From Isoetes taiwanensis (Eukaryota; Streptophyta; Lycopodiopsida; Isoetales; Isoetaceae): a DNA stretch of 64,000 nt. Location of the stretch: positions 5,614,748-5,678,747 of the forward strand of contig JAJEKV010000032.1 in NCBI GenBank assembly GCA_021234155.1, read 5' to 3'. Numbering within the stretch: the first letter of the stretch is position 1; the number at the start of each line of letters is the position of its first letter. The position numbers were made by a program, and so were the translations under genes. Below are positions 34,906 through 46,902 of this stretch, piece by piece. The notes under the pieces were generated by a model. That model was not told the DNA's origin, ran no database searches, and saw only the letters and a program-made list of their open reading frames with translations.

Positions 34906-35654
34906 TGCCTGATTCACTGCAAGAAGCAGTCCATCCGCAGGTTCTTCATGAGGCTCTTCAACAGCATGAGTTGCGGGTTCGATTTCTTCTTTGCTTCACT
35001 TTGTCTCCACACTAAATGATCTTTTGCACATGCTATTTTCTATATCAACTGAAGATTGAAACATTGTTGCAGGATATGAAGAGGCGTGGAACTGAAGACT
35101 ATTTCGTTTTCTCTTGCGGGCAAACCAAACTTTGGATGGCGTCTGCTTTGAGCAGACTAAAGGAAGTTTTTGATTGTTTGCATTCCCACTTGCAAATCGT
35201 CTTCTTTTGTATCTTTCGGGCAAATGTATTTTATGGTTCACATCAATCCATTCGGATGCCATAGCCTGTAGCCTGGATGCGACACAGCCATATTGGAAGC
35301 CGCCAGCAGATAGATGCAATTATCGTATCTTTAAATCCTTTGCTTGATATTGTAGCGAATCACTGATATTGGAACGAATCAGTGGGACTTTTATGCTAAT
35401 CCAGCTCGGATTTGATAATTCGCATCTTTGCCTTCTAATTGGTTTTTCCAGCGACATTCCGGCTAAAGAACTCAAACTCGGCCCGTGCTTGCCCAGGCTG
35501 CAGTTTCATATTATATAGCCAGCCCATTGACGCCATTTGAAGAATCTTCAGTTAAATGAAGCTTAGGTGGTTGCATGCAGATGTTGGCAGTTTCATTGCA
35601 ACACGTAGTGCATCTCATTGTACAAATGTACGCTAAAAGCAACTAGATCATAAC

Positions 35655-35832
35655 ATGATCAGTAACATGGTTCCCCGGTCTGCATCATCAGGTAAAGCGG
35701 TTGTCTATTATTATGCTAGTATTATATTATCTATTTATCTGTTGCACGAAACTAAGCATTCCGTTGACAGGGCACTCACATGGAGTCTACATGGCTGCAT
35801 GTCTCATGAACTCGTTGAATATTTTGAGGCAG
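35655..35832 (+). CDS. Two possible 5' exons of an unidentified gene
   Basis: ATG at 35,655 opens a short exon (MISNMVPRSASS) with donor GTAAAG after 35,691. A GACAG acceptor at 35,766-35,770 starts a second exon that continues in the right phase as GHSHGVYMAACLMNSLNILR. I could not fix the end of that exon; a GT donor is not obvious after the LRQ codons. It could belong with the exon pair at 36,788-37,063, about 1 kb downstream. The in-phase join is the only support. Confidence 0.25.
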
Positions 35833-36787
35833 GACATAGCATTTAAGTCAATAATTTTTACTTTAACATGGCGTATTGGCACGAATTTGTTCTAATTTTG
35901 TTATGTGCAGGTCAATGTAAGAGTACCTTGGCCGTGTTGTTTCAACACTGATGGCCTTCTGTATCCAGACTATATAAAATGGACTCTCATAGTACTATGA
36001 TAGATGGCCTTGGGTAGCAGGATGGGAAGTCAGAGGAATGGAGGCAGAAGCATCTTTGTTAGGGCAGGTAAGAAATTATTTCAGGCATGGCCATTTTTGA
36101 TCCAATGTCTTCAATGAAGGATGATTCCTTTTTCATAGGTCTTTTTGGCTTTCTTTTTGTAGCCCACGAGTATGGTTATTCCTGATCAGCATCCAATTCA
36201 TCAAGTACGCTCAAACTGTTATCAATCAGCCCAAACCCATGAGCAGGTGTGCATTGAGTACTGCCTTTCCTTTCTTCAGCAATTGCCCCAGCCTGATCAT
36301 GCAATATAGAATGAAGCAACTGCGCTGAGCCACTTTCTAAGAAGCTGTTCTCTGCTAGAATAAACAGAGGTTCATATGCATAAGAAACAAGACTACGGTT
36401 GTCATTACTAGATTTATTGGTGTCGCAAATGTAATAATCTGATATTTTTTATGAGCTCCACAAAGCATCCCATCCACCCAAGCGGATAGAGCCTATTTCA
36501 AGCAAAGATTCTCGAGTGCTACGAGAACTACTACAGTCTTTCCAGATTCCTGTTTGCTGAACCATGGTGCTCGTTGTCCTTCCTTTTGAAGTGCCTAGCT
36601 GTGAAAATCGAGGGAGCAAAACTTTTGAGGATCTTATTGTATACAGAAAATGCCACTTCTTTAAAAGCGTTCAAACTTGATGCCATTGGTTTATGCGTGC
36701 CAGCTTGGTTTATCTTAACTCCCTGGTGCAGAAGTATAAAATTCTACATGATGTGCAGCATGTTGAGATAACGATATCCTTTTCCAG

Positions 36788-36840
36788 GTTATGCTGAATG
36801 AAGCTATTGTAATTGTCATGGCTCCCATGGATGCGGAGAG
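36788..36840 (+). CDS. Exon of an unidentified spliced gene, part 1
   Basis: After a TTTCCAG acceptor the exon reads VMLNEAIVIVMAPMDAE and stops at a GTAAAG donor with two bases of the next codon. It joins in frame to the exon at 36,906. The sequence is hydrophobic then charged and looks like genuine protein. I do not recognise the family and do not assign a function. The upstream interval 36,541-36,775 is open in one frame but with doubtful splice sites. Confidence 0.55.
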
Positions 36841-36905
36841 GTAAAGTAAATTATAACGCAAATGGCATCATATGTGTCCAATTTTTGACAACTTTTGTTT
36901 TGCAG

Positions 36906-37063
36906 GACTTTTCGCATCTTCCGTTTATCTGATCCAGGGGGGGTGAAGGTCATACAGCAGTGTCAACATCATGGTTTTCATCCACATGAGGAGCCCATTG
37001 GAGGAGGAGCAATATATGTCCATTCTTCCCATGTCTTTATGAATCCAGGACTAAAGTTTGAAG
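36906..37063 (+). CDS. Exon of an unidentified spliced gene, part 2
   Basis: Acceptor TTTTGCAG, donor GTAGAC. The 52 residues read TFRIFRLSDPGGVKVIQQCQ, HHGFHPHEEPIGGGAIYVHS and SHVFMNPGLKFEG in sequence. The lack of stops, the glycine/proline-rich turns and the exact phase match to the preceding 53-bp exon make this a convincing coding exon. I cannot name the protein family, and I see no metal-binding or catalytic motif I would defend. No further exon was found downstream before 39 kb, so the gene model is partial, either because introns are long or because this is a captured fragment. Confidence 0.65.
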
Positions 37064-39198
37064 GTAGACGTCTTCTCCACGTTTAACCATCCTATCCTGC
37101 ACCTATTGGCTTACATTACAATAAGATGCAAGACGGTTGTAGAACTCCAATGCATACTTGGTCACCGTGTGTATATGTTTATGGAATGTCCAACCAGGGA
37201 ATTGTCTGGGTTATTTGATACCATACTTTTATTGAACTGTATAAGAACAAGAATAAAGAATTCTTTGGCCCAGGTATTTTCCTTAGGAACGTGTTCAACA
37301 TGCCACATTTGGTTATTTGACATTTAACATAATACATGGGACAATTATGGTGCTTGGTACAATTGATATTAGCATATGCAACTCAGTGAGCAATTTAGGG
37401 CATGGCTCAATAGCATCGGTTTTTAATGTAAGGAAACGACATCTCTCCTGGATTTTCTAGATCAAACAAAAAAATGGAGTTCTAAAGGCCAGAGGGATTC
37501 TATCCTTTTTTGATGTAAGTTTGGGAGAATGCGCTTCAAATTAACTCACAAAAGTAAGTATGTTGGTGGCACCTCCCAATGGTTGAAATGGCTTAGCTGA
37601 TATTGTTGCACCTTCTGTATATTGTATTGTTCCTTTAGCTCTTATACCATCTAGGAAGTTTGTGCAACATATACTAGTTGTTAGCCATTGTGGGGAACTT
37701 CATTGCTAGATGATTTTCTCATGTTCTTTCCCCATCTCTAAGGTGAAGCATGGCTTGCCTAATGTGAATCATTAGTCAGGGGTAACATGTGCTGATATAA
37801 TGAAGATCATGCACAAATTGCTGAGAGGAAGGGAAATTTTGTTGCAAAAGTTTCAAACCAACAAGCCAAAGGTGGTGTTGGGCATGCAGGAGCTAGGAGC
37901 TGTGTTCAAAACAAAAGTAGATAAGGGAGCAGTTTTATGTACAAGCACTTGGGTACCATGGCCAGAAGAACTGCTGTTACATTGCATTCTTTGAGCTACT
38001 CGAGAGGGGAAAAAGAACGTGTGTTTTATAACGAGTAATGTGCAACAGAAAACACAAAGAATATAGTAATTTAATAAATACATTATGATTGGAACATAAG
38101 AAATTTACTTTGCTATCAACTAATGTACTATAAACTTCATAAATTGCAAGAGTGAAGAGACTCGCCAGGACATTTGCTTCCAGTTGTTTTAGGAATATGT
38201 TGAGACTTTTATTTAGCATGTATTATGGGTTGTTTCTCCTAGACAAATTTTTATTCATGTGCAATGTTATTCCTAGCATGGCATATGGCCCATAAATTTT
38301 AAACAAGTAAGCTTTGATGGAATCCAAAACTTCTTTTTGTCCCATATGAATTGATGTTGTGCAATTGAGAATGTAGAGAGTGATAGTCCATACAAACAAT
38401 TGCCTACAATGCACTGGGGATTCTAGAGCAGTATTGAAGGAACCTAAAGGAATTTTGTTAGATGTTAGTCTTCTAATATGTGATTGTGAAATTGTGCATC
38501 ATCAAAATGGTCATTTCACTGGGGGCATTTTCTAGACAATCGTTCTTATTTATTTCTTGGTGGTCTTACTGTCTTTGGAATTAATTATAGCATTGCGATC
38601 TACGCAATGGTATCCTCTATTGTTAATATGACGAGCAACTTATGTCGAGCTATCTAGAAACATCCGGGTAGTTCAAGCTGAATGTACTAGAAGATATAAA
38701 AGGTCTCAATGAACGTACTGAAATTTAAGTGATTGTATATAAAATCAAATACGTCCATTGACTTCGACATCTTCAGCCTTAGCTTGACTCTTTCAGTGTA
38801 ATTCAAATTTAACTTGACCATATGATTTGGGCTTTAGCTCCTGTCCTTCAACTTAGTTCAAATTTGACTTGATGTCTTGATTTGACATACCCACTAGGGT
38901 AACATTGGCCTACAATGCAACTTTGACTTTGAAACTTCTTATTCTTGAGTTCTATAGCAAATGATCATTTAATAACGAAATGGACAACGCTTCTTAATGA
39001 AATGCTTATGCAAAAATCCTTTCATGGTACAATCACTCATAGTACTTTATTTTTATGTTTTGTGGAAAACACTTTCATGTTTGATCCATCACAAAGAAGT
39101 TATTATCATTCTAGCCAAACTCGACAGTTCTAAGGGTATTTTGGTAATTTTGGCAAGATATAGAAGATTTTATAATTTTCCCTTTGTTTTATCCCATT
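37064..39198. other. Region with no supported gene
   Basis: AT-rich, stops in all frames. The longest frames (37,058-37,327 plus; 37,977-38,219 minus) have no recognisable features. It could be intron or 3' flank of the exon pair just upstream. Confidence 0.45.
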
Positions 39199-39213
39199 GA
39201 TAGTACAAAAACT

Positions 39214-39255
<42 letters not shown>

Positions 39256-39270
39256 AGTCCTTGTACTATC
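39199..39270. repeat. Palindromic (TA)19 cassette without an attached element
   Basis: GATAGTACAAAAACTTG, then (TA)19 at 39,216-39,253, then CAAGTCCTTGTACTATC. The 17-bp arms are inverted copies of each other at 15 positions, so the whole 72 bp can fold into one hairpin. No TA-linked element is attached. The arms are the same family as those at 3,631 and 13,412. Confidence 0.92.
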
Positions 39271-42200
39271 AGAGGGCTTATCAACTATGGTTTATCAACA
39301 TCTGTAAGTAAAGTTCAAGATTAAGAAGATCAGCATATGCCCATGAACGTGAATCAATTGTAAAGTTAGAACGAAACTTTAAGTAAAAGCCAAAGAGGAA
39401 TATTCATCAGTAAATGATCGCAAAAGAAACATACACGAGAGATTCCAGGCTGGTTCTTGAAGTTTGTAGTTTAAATAAAATGTCGATTCATGTAGTCGTG
39501 TTCGTAGATGGAATGATAAATCAGATGCGAAGCGCTTTTTTTATGTATGCACATGCATTAATAGATAGATATATAGAAGATAGAGAGAAGGGAAGATGAC
39601 GTTAAGTACATTAATCATCTCCTTATAATCCCTGGATCCACAAACGAGTCGGGAGGGAGGAAGAGCTCGACAAATTTGCTGGCACATATACACACATGCC
39701 TTCCAATTTTCTTGGGCTATTATTTTTATCAAAAAGGTTATGCACATACGCGTGTGCGGAGCTTTAAATGTAGGGAACATAGTCGTAGAGATAATGCTAA
39801 CTATGCATATTAAAGAAGAGACATGCATTGATGCCCAATCTTAAAATTAAAAATGAATTTCTTTGTTCTTCTATCTCCTTATTGTGGAGTGCACTATCAA
39901 CAAATTTTTTTTTTGAACAATGGACTGAATGACATTTCACCAATCTTCAAAGAACATTTTTGAGGGTTTATAGCAATTGTGGAATCGGATTTGTTTTTTA
40001 TTGGAGAGCAAGAATATGAATTTCATAATGATTTTAACTTAAATCATTGTTTCCAAAAATCTACAAATCCCATGCAAATTGAAGTTATGCTTTTAGATTC
40101 GTGAATATTAACTCGTTCAGGAGTTGTTATTTTTTCAATCATCTCAATTGGAAGCCCAATTTCTTCAATTGGAAGTTAAGCATACCCAACAAGTGCAGTG
40201 GGCAGAATAATTGACAATTTGATGATATTGTGGCAAATATCTTCTTTGGCTATGTCCTCTCTTGACTGTTAAAATGGCAAGAACCCTTAACTTGAGGTTC
40301 TGCATTGCAAACAACCTTAGGTGCTTTGAAGATTTGGACAAAATGATAAGCAAGATCATAAATTGGACAACCTTAATTGTTGTGCATGTCCTTCCTGCTT
40401 TACAAAAATTTATCTACACACATTAGCTATCTATGAGAAAATCCGTGTGGTCGACATACAAAAAAACTTGTCTAGCAAAGCTTTTAAGCCAAGTTAAACA
40501 TGCCGAGTTTTGTTGCCAACCACCTTCCCATAGAGTTCTTTAGATCAGTCAAATTCAGTGATTCCTACAATAGACACCATAGCATTTGTTCCTACAATAG
40601 ACACCATAAGTGCATTTGTGAACGTGAATGAGTAGCTATCCCCATAGAGTTATATTTAGATCTACTTGCCTTGCTAGAAACCTTTGTGGCAAATCTTAAA
40701 CCTCAATTGTGATGTATCTAAGATATAAGGAAATTGTAATGTATCCAAGATATAGAACATCAAGTTTGTTCGTGAACTCGTAAGTCCAAACATAGAATTG
40801 TGAAGTCAAGATTGATGCATATAGAATTGAATTTAACTGATAGAGGACTTTGAACTCATAAAAAGTTATTGTGCCGAAGAGTGCATTTGAAAATGCCATT
40901 TGAGGCTTAAACATTTATCCATTGTCAACCTTATTCCTGAGGTAATTTGTAACTCATCTTGTAAAGTGAATCCAATCCATTGCATTGGGTATGCACTGGC
41001 GTTGCATTGGGTTTGCACTGTGCAAGATGAGTGACTATGGAAAAACGGACATTGGCATAATGCCACCATCTCTGTGCTACATTAAAATCCATCTATGGTT
41101 TGTGTGGCATGCACTTATCCAACACTACCTTTGAGCAAGACGTTCAACTGTCATTCAAATAATAAACACAACCATCTATAATATCCCAAGTAATACATCT
41201 CCATGCACCGAATGACATAGAAATAAACATCGAGATAGATAATTATAACATTAGATATAACCAAGCAATAAATAAATGAACAAATTGGCAGCGATCCTCA
41301 TCAACAGTATTTGCAACATAATCTATCTAAAGATGGAGAAGGAAATAATTACCTTACTAGAGGTAGATGCTTGGATATGCCTGCCTGCACTATATCTTCT
41401 TGCCCACTTGGGAGTAATAGCGTATAAGAGCTCGATTTTACTACGGAATAAGTCGGTTCATAGGGGCATTAAACGCAACTTAATTGAGGCTATAATAAAA
41501 AAGGTTGCAAGCTGACAAATTTTCCAAGAGCTAGGCTGGACATTGGTCAAGTTATGACAGTGGTGCTGTCTGATGGAAATGACGAAAGGCCAAAAGTTTG
41601 TGATAACACATTGCCTTAAGAACTGCACCTGGGATGGAGTGCTTAAATGCCTCTACAAAGGTGTAAGTGGCTCAAATGCGTCTACAAAGATGTAACTGCT
41701 CCTGGGATGTTATGTCTTCCTTTTGAGGGCTTGAAGTTTATCTTTGTATTCTTTAGGAATGTAACCTTGCATGCCATATTTAGAGGTGACCATTCCAGTA
41801 TGCCATCTTTCTGTATTGACTTGCAGCATACCAAAAATGACAGGAATACCATGCAAATGTGTTTAGGACATGGGAAAGCATTCTCCAGTTTCATGGTGCT
41901 CCAGGATTTGCAATATAGATGTAAGCAGAAAAGAGTGGTATTTGCAAAGACTAGCAAGAAAATTGCAAAGGATAACAACTATTTCAAATCTCACCTTATT
42001 TAGCTTCAAAGTCCACAAATCTCATGCTTTCACACATTGATTCTTGTGAGCACACTAAGCACATGCTCCATTTGCAGTCAAAAGTGTTCAGACATCGCCA
42101 AAAGAATGTCATGCATTGGCTGCTCTTCCTTTATTAGAGCTCGAGCCACAGAAATAAAAAAGTTCTAGCCAAGCTATTCCAAGCAAATTGTTCAAACTTT

Positions 42201-42430
42201 AATTTAGCAATAAGGAAGAGAAGCAAAATTTCCAATTTGTTTAATTAAACAGTAAAGATGTTTATAACACATAGCATTGCATCACCTGTGGTGGAAGCGA
42301 AAGGATGCCACTTGAGGCCACCATTTCAAGAGTTCCAATCATTTTTTGCAGTTAATCTTGCATGCCGTTCTTGGTGGTATATTACCAAGAGAAGGAGGTG
42401 CCTCTTTGTGACATTTCTTTTACCTCAGAC
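39271..42430. other. Region with no supported gene
   Basis: Contains a diverged copy of the 12-kb dispersed repeat at about 40,195-40,315 and a 27-bp direct duplication at 40,562-40,619 (TTCCTACAATAGACACCAT twice). The plus frame at 41,647-42,003 (118 codons) overlaps an equally long minus frame, and neither shows a family signature. No gene called. Confidence 0.45.
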
Positions 42431-42477
42431 CTGAGCTGGAAAGAAATATAGAGAAAAAATGTATGACTTTGAAACAT

Positions 42478-42790
42478 TCCATGAATTCATAGACCAACAA
42501 CAACTCTGCATCCTCATCACAATATCCAATTCCATTTGAAATTCTGCTAGTGTACGTGCAGCTAGGATCTCACTTAGCCCTCTTTGCAGCAAATTTAGTT
42601 TCATAAAACTGCGGTACAATCGCAAATAAAGCAAAGGTATCTACCTCCTTGGTTGCAAGTTTCTCGTTTGCCAGAGACACCTTTTGGTGTTTTTGCTTGA
42701 GTAAGAAGTAAATGAGAGATAATGATGCCTATGGCAGTAATGCCATCTAACGGACCTCTAACAATCCAGCCTTGAACCACCAACTGGAAC
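42478..42790 (-). pseudogene. Receptor-like kinase fragment with internal deletion
   Basis: On the minus strand 42,536-42,478 reads IGYCDEDAELLLVYEFME, the hinge region of plant receptor-like kinases (the H-L-V-x-L-I-G-Y-C-D-E then L-V-Y-E-F/Y-M pattern, as in CrRLK1L and related groups). Just upstream, LAEFQME lies in another frame. In the family these two motifs are about 20 residues apart, so a stretch is deleted and the frame lost. Further upstream, 42,780-42,640 reads a hydrophobic stretch (GITAIGIIISHLLLTQ) followed by basic residues and GVSGKRETC, which could be the transmembrane and juxtamembrane segment. No catalytic loop was found. A non-functional copy; subgroup uncertain. Confidence 0.6.
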
Positions 42791-45395
42791 TGCCATTCTC
42801 TAAAGAAGAAGATACATTGAAATATATTGCTTAAACAGACAGGCCTTCTATGCTATAATCATGTTCACTAGACTAAGAAGTACGATAAAGCATTTGAATT
42901 CGAAATTAGAGTGGATGAATCATTCCCTTCTGGAAAAACTTGCAGACTTAAAATGTTTTAGATATTGGGAAAGATAACAATACCTGGCGTGCTTCTTCTG
43001 GATATTTTCTGCTGTCCCAGACCCAACTATAAATTTGGCAATAAGTCATTCGTGCAGATTTCTTCTTTGGCAATCTCTTGATGCTGTTACTACCATGCCA
43101 GGATGTCCTTCAGGTGTTTGAGGTTTAAGATCCTCCGCCTTTTCATTTTCCCTAGAAGCACCAATCTTTTGTTGTATATTTGTTTAATTGATCTGCCTGA
43201 ATACCTGCGGCAACAGATCATTGGGGTCAACCGTCTTTCCTCTAGCTTCCATAAACAGCTAGAAAGAACCTCATGTAAATTACAAACCACCCTTTTCATA
43301 ACTTGTAAGCTATTGACTAGAAAAGAAAATAGATACCTAGGCAATACAATGGCACACAAGGTGTGAAACCTGAAGCACGTGCATCTCTTCCGATTCATGA
43401 ACTTGCAAAAATGGAGTTTGCTTGCCTATCAATTTTGCAAGTGTTTTGTTCGCCCACAATGGTTGCTGACCAATCATACCTTGTGGGAGAGGTTACTGAC
43501 CACTGACATCTGCCGGTTGTTATGTTAGTTTAGCTACACTTGCCTTATGTATATGGCAGTAATTAAATATTAAAAAAAAAATGAAAGGAGACCATTCAAA
43601 TGGCAGATGAAAAGAGTAAAGGGCAAGCTCAAAATTACCAGACTAGAAAGAAAAGACAGGATAATCGGATGTTGCACCTCCTCAGCTTGTGTATGTAATG
43701 TATAGCAGTTTAATGATTCAAGAAAGATACATGGAATCTGCAAACATTTTTTTAATTTAAAGAAGACAATGAAGGAAGAAGCATAACAACCGAATCGCTC
43801 TTAAAATAGCTATGGGCAAAAAAAAAAATGGGACAAGGCTAGGCTGGTGGCAAAAGTTGCATTGGCTGCCAGTCAACATTCGCCACTTTGTCAGAATACA
43901 TTCTTATGATGTGATTGAGCATATTTACGTTCTAGCATCATATTATGAGTATGGTAATTCTAATTATATCAATATTTCCCACACTATGTATACACAACAT
44001 TTAGCAGAAAACTTTATTGAGCTTTCATAAAAATAACTTAAATAGGAAAGATAGAGTCGAATATAGACCTCCTTGATTGTATGGCTGGGACTGATTGTTG
44101 TGGTACCTGCACGCTGGTACAAATAGACTGTCAAGTGCTTGCATCTTTCTATCTTCCTGTTTACTCTTACTTAAGGCTGCAAACTCAGGCATAATTTTTC
44201 TGCAGAAGCCACATATTTAAGGTTTAAAATATATTACTACCACCTTCTACTTCTAAAGAAGAGCTAAACACAAACTAAGTGAAAACTTCTAAGTTGCAAA
44301 GGCTTGCTGCAACTTCAAAAAGAAACCAAAGGAGCGATGGTTACAATATAGCAATGCAGACTGCAGAGAAGCTCGGAATCATGCATTGAAACATAGAGAT
44401 GGAAGAACAAAATTTAGCTTAACTCAAAAGGCAAATTTAAACTCGAACAAAAATAAGTTGGCAAATGGAGGAATTAGAATTAACATGACACAACAAACAT
44501 AAGCAGATCCGATGATAGGCATCATCGGATTCAAGATTAAGGACATTGCAAACTTGTAACAATGAAATAAACCTGAAAAAAAACCCAGATAGATACAGCA
44601 AAATCGTCTATTATTATAAGCTCAACCAAGATGGAAGCAGCAGGCAGATAAAAAAACATGTGGAGTCTGAAAGCATAGCATAAACAGATGCTATGCATGG
44701 TCCGCTAACCTTATAAGAAGATCCTCGACAAGTCAGCGTGCCCACCTTGCTATGGCAGCCTTAAAATGCAGAGCCGTGGTTTTGGAGCAGAGACACAATG
44801 CCGAAGATGCAACGAAGAATTCGATTGTATCTGGCAAAAACAACCGCTCAAATCCAGCAGCATCTCTGGAAAAAATGCAAATAGAAAAATGGGTTACGGC
44901 AGGTCGCATGAAGAAACTAAGCAGAAAGCTAAGAAATCCGGCAGATTTGGGAAGCTTAGAAGCAAGGTACAGACCGAAATGAGAGCAAACTTCCATTTAA
45001 AAGGAAGATATGCCAGAACCGATTTTCCCAAAGCACTATAGCTGCTTCAGAGAAAACTGCATCTGCACTTCCAATGTACAGAAATAATTTTCGGCAAAGT
45101 TGCTGGAGCCGCGCCATAGCTGGAAGACACAGCGGGAAGCTACGAAAAAATGGATGTGCAAAATTTCGACATGGTTTCCCTTTACTTTTCCCTCGCCACA
45201 ATTATGAGTCATCAAAGCCTTTAATTAATGTTTCGGGCTTATTGCCACCTCAATGAGATACTCTGCTACCTCATCAACGGGCAAGATTGAATTCCTAAAT
45301 CCAACGGTCTAAATCAAAAGCCCCAAATAGAATTGACTTTATCTCAGCCGTCGATCTTGCACATTCAACGGATGAAATCGATTTGGCACAAGCTG
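42791..45395 (-). other. Flank of the receptor-kinase fragment, no supported gene
   Basis: Minus-strand pieces with splice-like ends occur near 43,250 (EARGKTVDPNDLLPQ) and 43,010-43,050 (WVWDSRKYPEEARQ), and could be ectodomain exons of the kinase fragment. I cannot link them in phase. Both strands are open over 44,733-45,041, and I cannot choose between them. Confidence 0.3.
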
Positions 45396-45494
45396 CCCCC
45401 TTATTTCTAGAGATTTTGGTGTCACCATCTCGGCCATTGATCTTAGATCTGGACGGCTCACGCGATGACACCAAAATCTCTAGAAATAAGGGGG
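45396..45494. mobile_element. Foldback MITE with 29-bp perfect arms
   Basis: The arm CCCCCTTATTTCTAGAGATT and its continuation TTGGTGTCA (45,396-45,424) is repeated perfectly in inverse orientation at 45,466-45,494, around a 41-bp loop. The 99-bp hairpin has no coding capacity and is typical of a miniature inverted-repeat element. Beyond the right arm it continues as GTGCTTATATAATTGTA, matching the sequence at 34,141 in inverse. Confidence 0.9.
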
Positions 45495-45528
45495 GTGCTT
45501 ATATAATTGTATATATATAAGGGATATA

Positions 45529-46902
45529 CAAGTGGTTCTACTATGAGGGACTGCACAAATTTGACCGGAAGCCAATGCAAAGTCATTCAATGAAGATTCT
45601 ATAAGCATTTCCCTAGATTCTTTATGATTCTATGAAGATTTCCCTAGATTCTCAAAGATTTTATGAAGATTCCCTTATATCTCCTATGTTCACAAAAATT
45701 CTTTTTAGATTCCTCTAGATTTCCAAAGATTATGCCAAGTTTCTTCAAGATTCTATGTAGATTATCCCAGATTCTCCAAGATTTTATGAAGATTCCTCTA
45801 AATTTCCTTATATTTCCCTAGATTCAGAGAAGTTCTCTTGATATTTCCCAAGATTCCCTCTAGATTCCCTAAGATTTTATGTAGTTCTATTGAATTCTCC
45901 AAGATTTGATGAAGATTCTCCTAGATTCCTTTAGATTATAGGAAAATTCTCCATGATTCTCCAAGATTCTATCATGATTTCACTAGATTCTCAAGCCTTT
46001 AGAAAGATTCCCTTAGATTCCCAAAGATTCTCTTAAGATTCATCTAGATTCTCTAAGATCCTATGAAGATTCCCCTAGACTTTACATGATTCCATCAAGA
46101 TTCCTCTAGATTCTTAAAGGTTCTATGAAGATTCCCTTGGATTCCCTTAATTTCCCAAAGATTCTCTCGTGATTCCTATAGGTTCCCTTTGATTTTCCAA
46201 AGGTTCTCTTGAGATTCCCTTTGATTCCCAAAGATTCTCTTGAGATTCCCATAGATTCTATAAAGATTACTCTAGATTCTCCAAGATTGCATCAAGATTC
46301 CTCTAGATTCTCTATGTATTTATGAAGATTCCTTTAGATCCCCTCAGATTCCTATGGATTCCCTTTAGATTCCCTCAGATTCTCTTGGAATTCCTCTAGA
46401 TTCTCTAAGACCTCGGCGATTCCCATTCCTATAAATTACTATGAATTTCAAAATTCTAATATTCCAAAAGATTCTTAGTGTTCGATCCGTTAGCTACAAG
46501 CTGACTGACGAAATAGTGTCAAAGTACCACTCATTGGAAAGCTCTCGACGAGAGGAATCCAATGGCGTGGGTCCCACCTTCATCCGACCCCTCTACCGCA
46601 AGCTACATGCCTTTGAAGGCGATTAAACAAAAGGAAGCTTCCTAGAAAGTCTAATCATAAATATTTTCCCACCTCATCACTTTTTTTATTAATGAGGGTG
46701 ACATCTTTTTATTAATGAGGGTGACACCTCACCTCCTTTTAAAAAAAATCAATTTAATATTAAAAAGTTAATGGCTAGGATTTATGCTCACCTTTTGATC
46801 TAACGGTTAAGATCTGTTATACCAAAGTCACTTTAAGGGACCTTCCTTGCACCTTCCTTACAAAAAATCAAGGGCTAGGATTTATCCTCCCCCCTTGATC
46901 CA
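45529..46902 (+). mobile_element. TA-linked element copy 4, subfamily B, 3' truncated
   Basis: It starts CAAGTGGTTCTACTATGAGG but carries diagnostic variants (AAATTTGACCGG, AATGCAAAGTC) shared with copy 6 and not with copies 1-3. The AGATTC body runs to about 46,400. The tail includes a local duplication of TTTTTATTAATGAGGGTGACA. It ends abruptly at TTGATCC, where the AGATTC body of copy 5 starts; the CATGCATG end is missing. Confidence 0.78.

Larger units (their letters stand above)
34141..45511. mobile_element. Candidate 11.4-kb interval bounded by inverted ends
   Basis: TACAATTATATAAGC followed by CCCCCTTAT begins at 34,141. Its inverse, ATAAGGGGGGTGCTTATAT ending AATTGTA, closes at 45,511. 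The outer 26 bp match at 24 positions, and about 34 of 48 match over a longer span; both ends abut TATATATA. This could be one large TIR element carrying gene fragments, or two separate small elements of one MITE family facing opposite ways. The right end is itself part of a foldback MITE, which favours the second view. No transposase was seen inside. Confidence 0.4.

Noticed and set aside
41647-42003. 118-codon plus frame as a gene
   Set aside because: A 98-codon minus frame overlaps it, neither has family features, and start context and flanks give no support.
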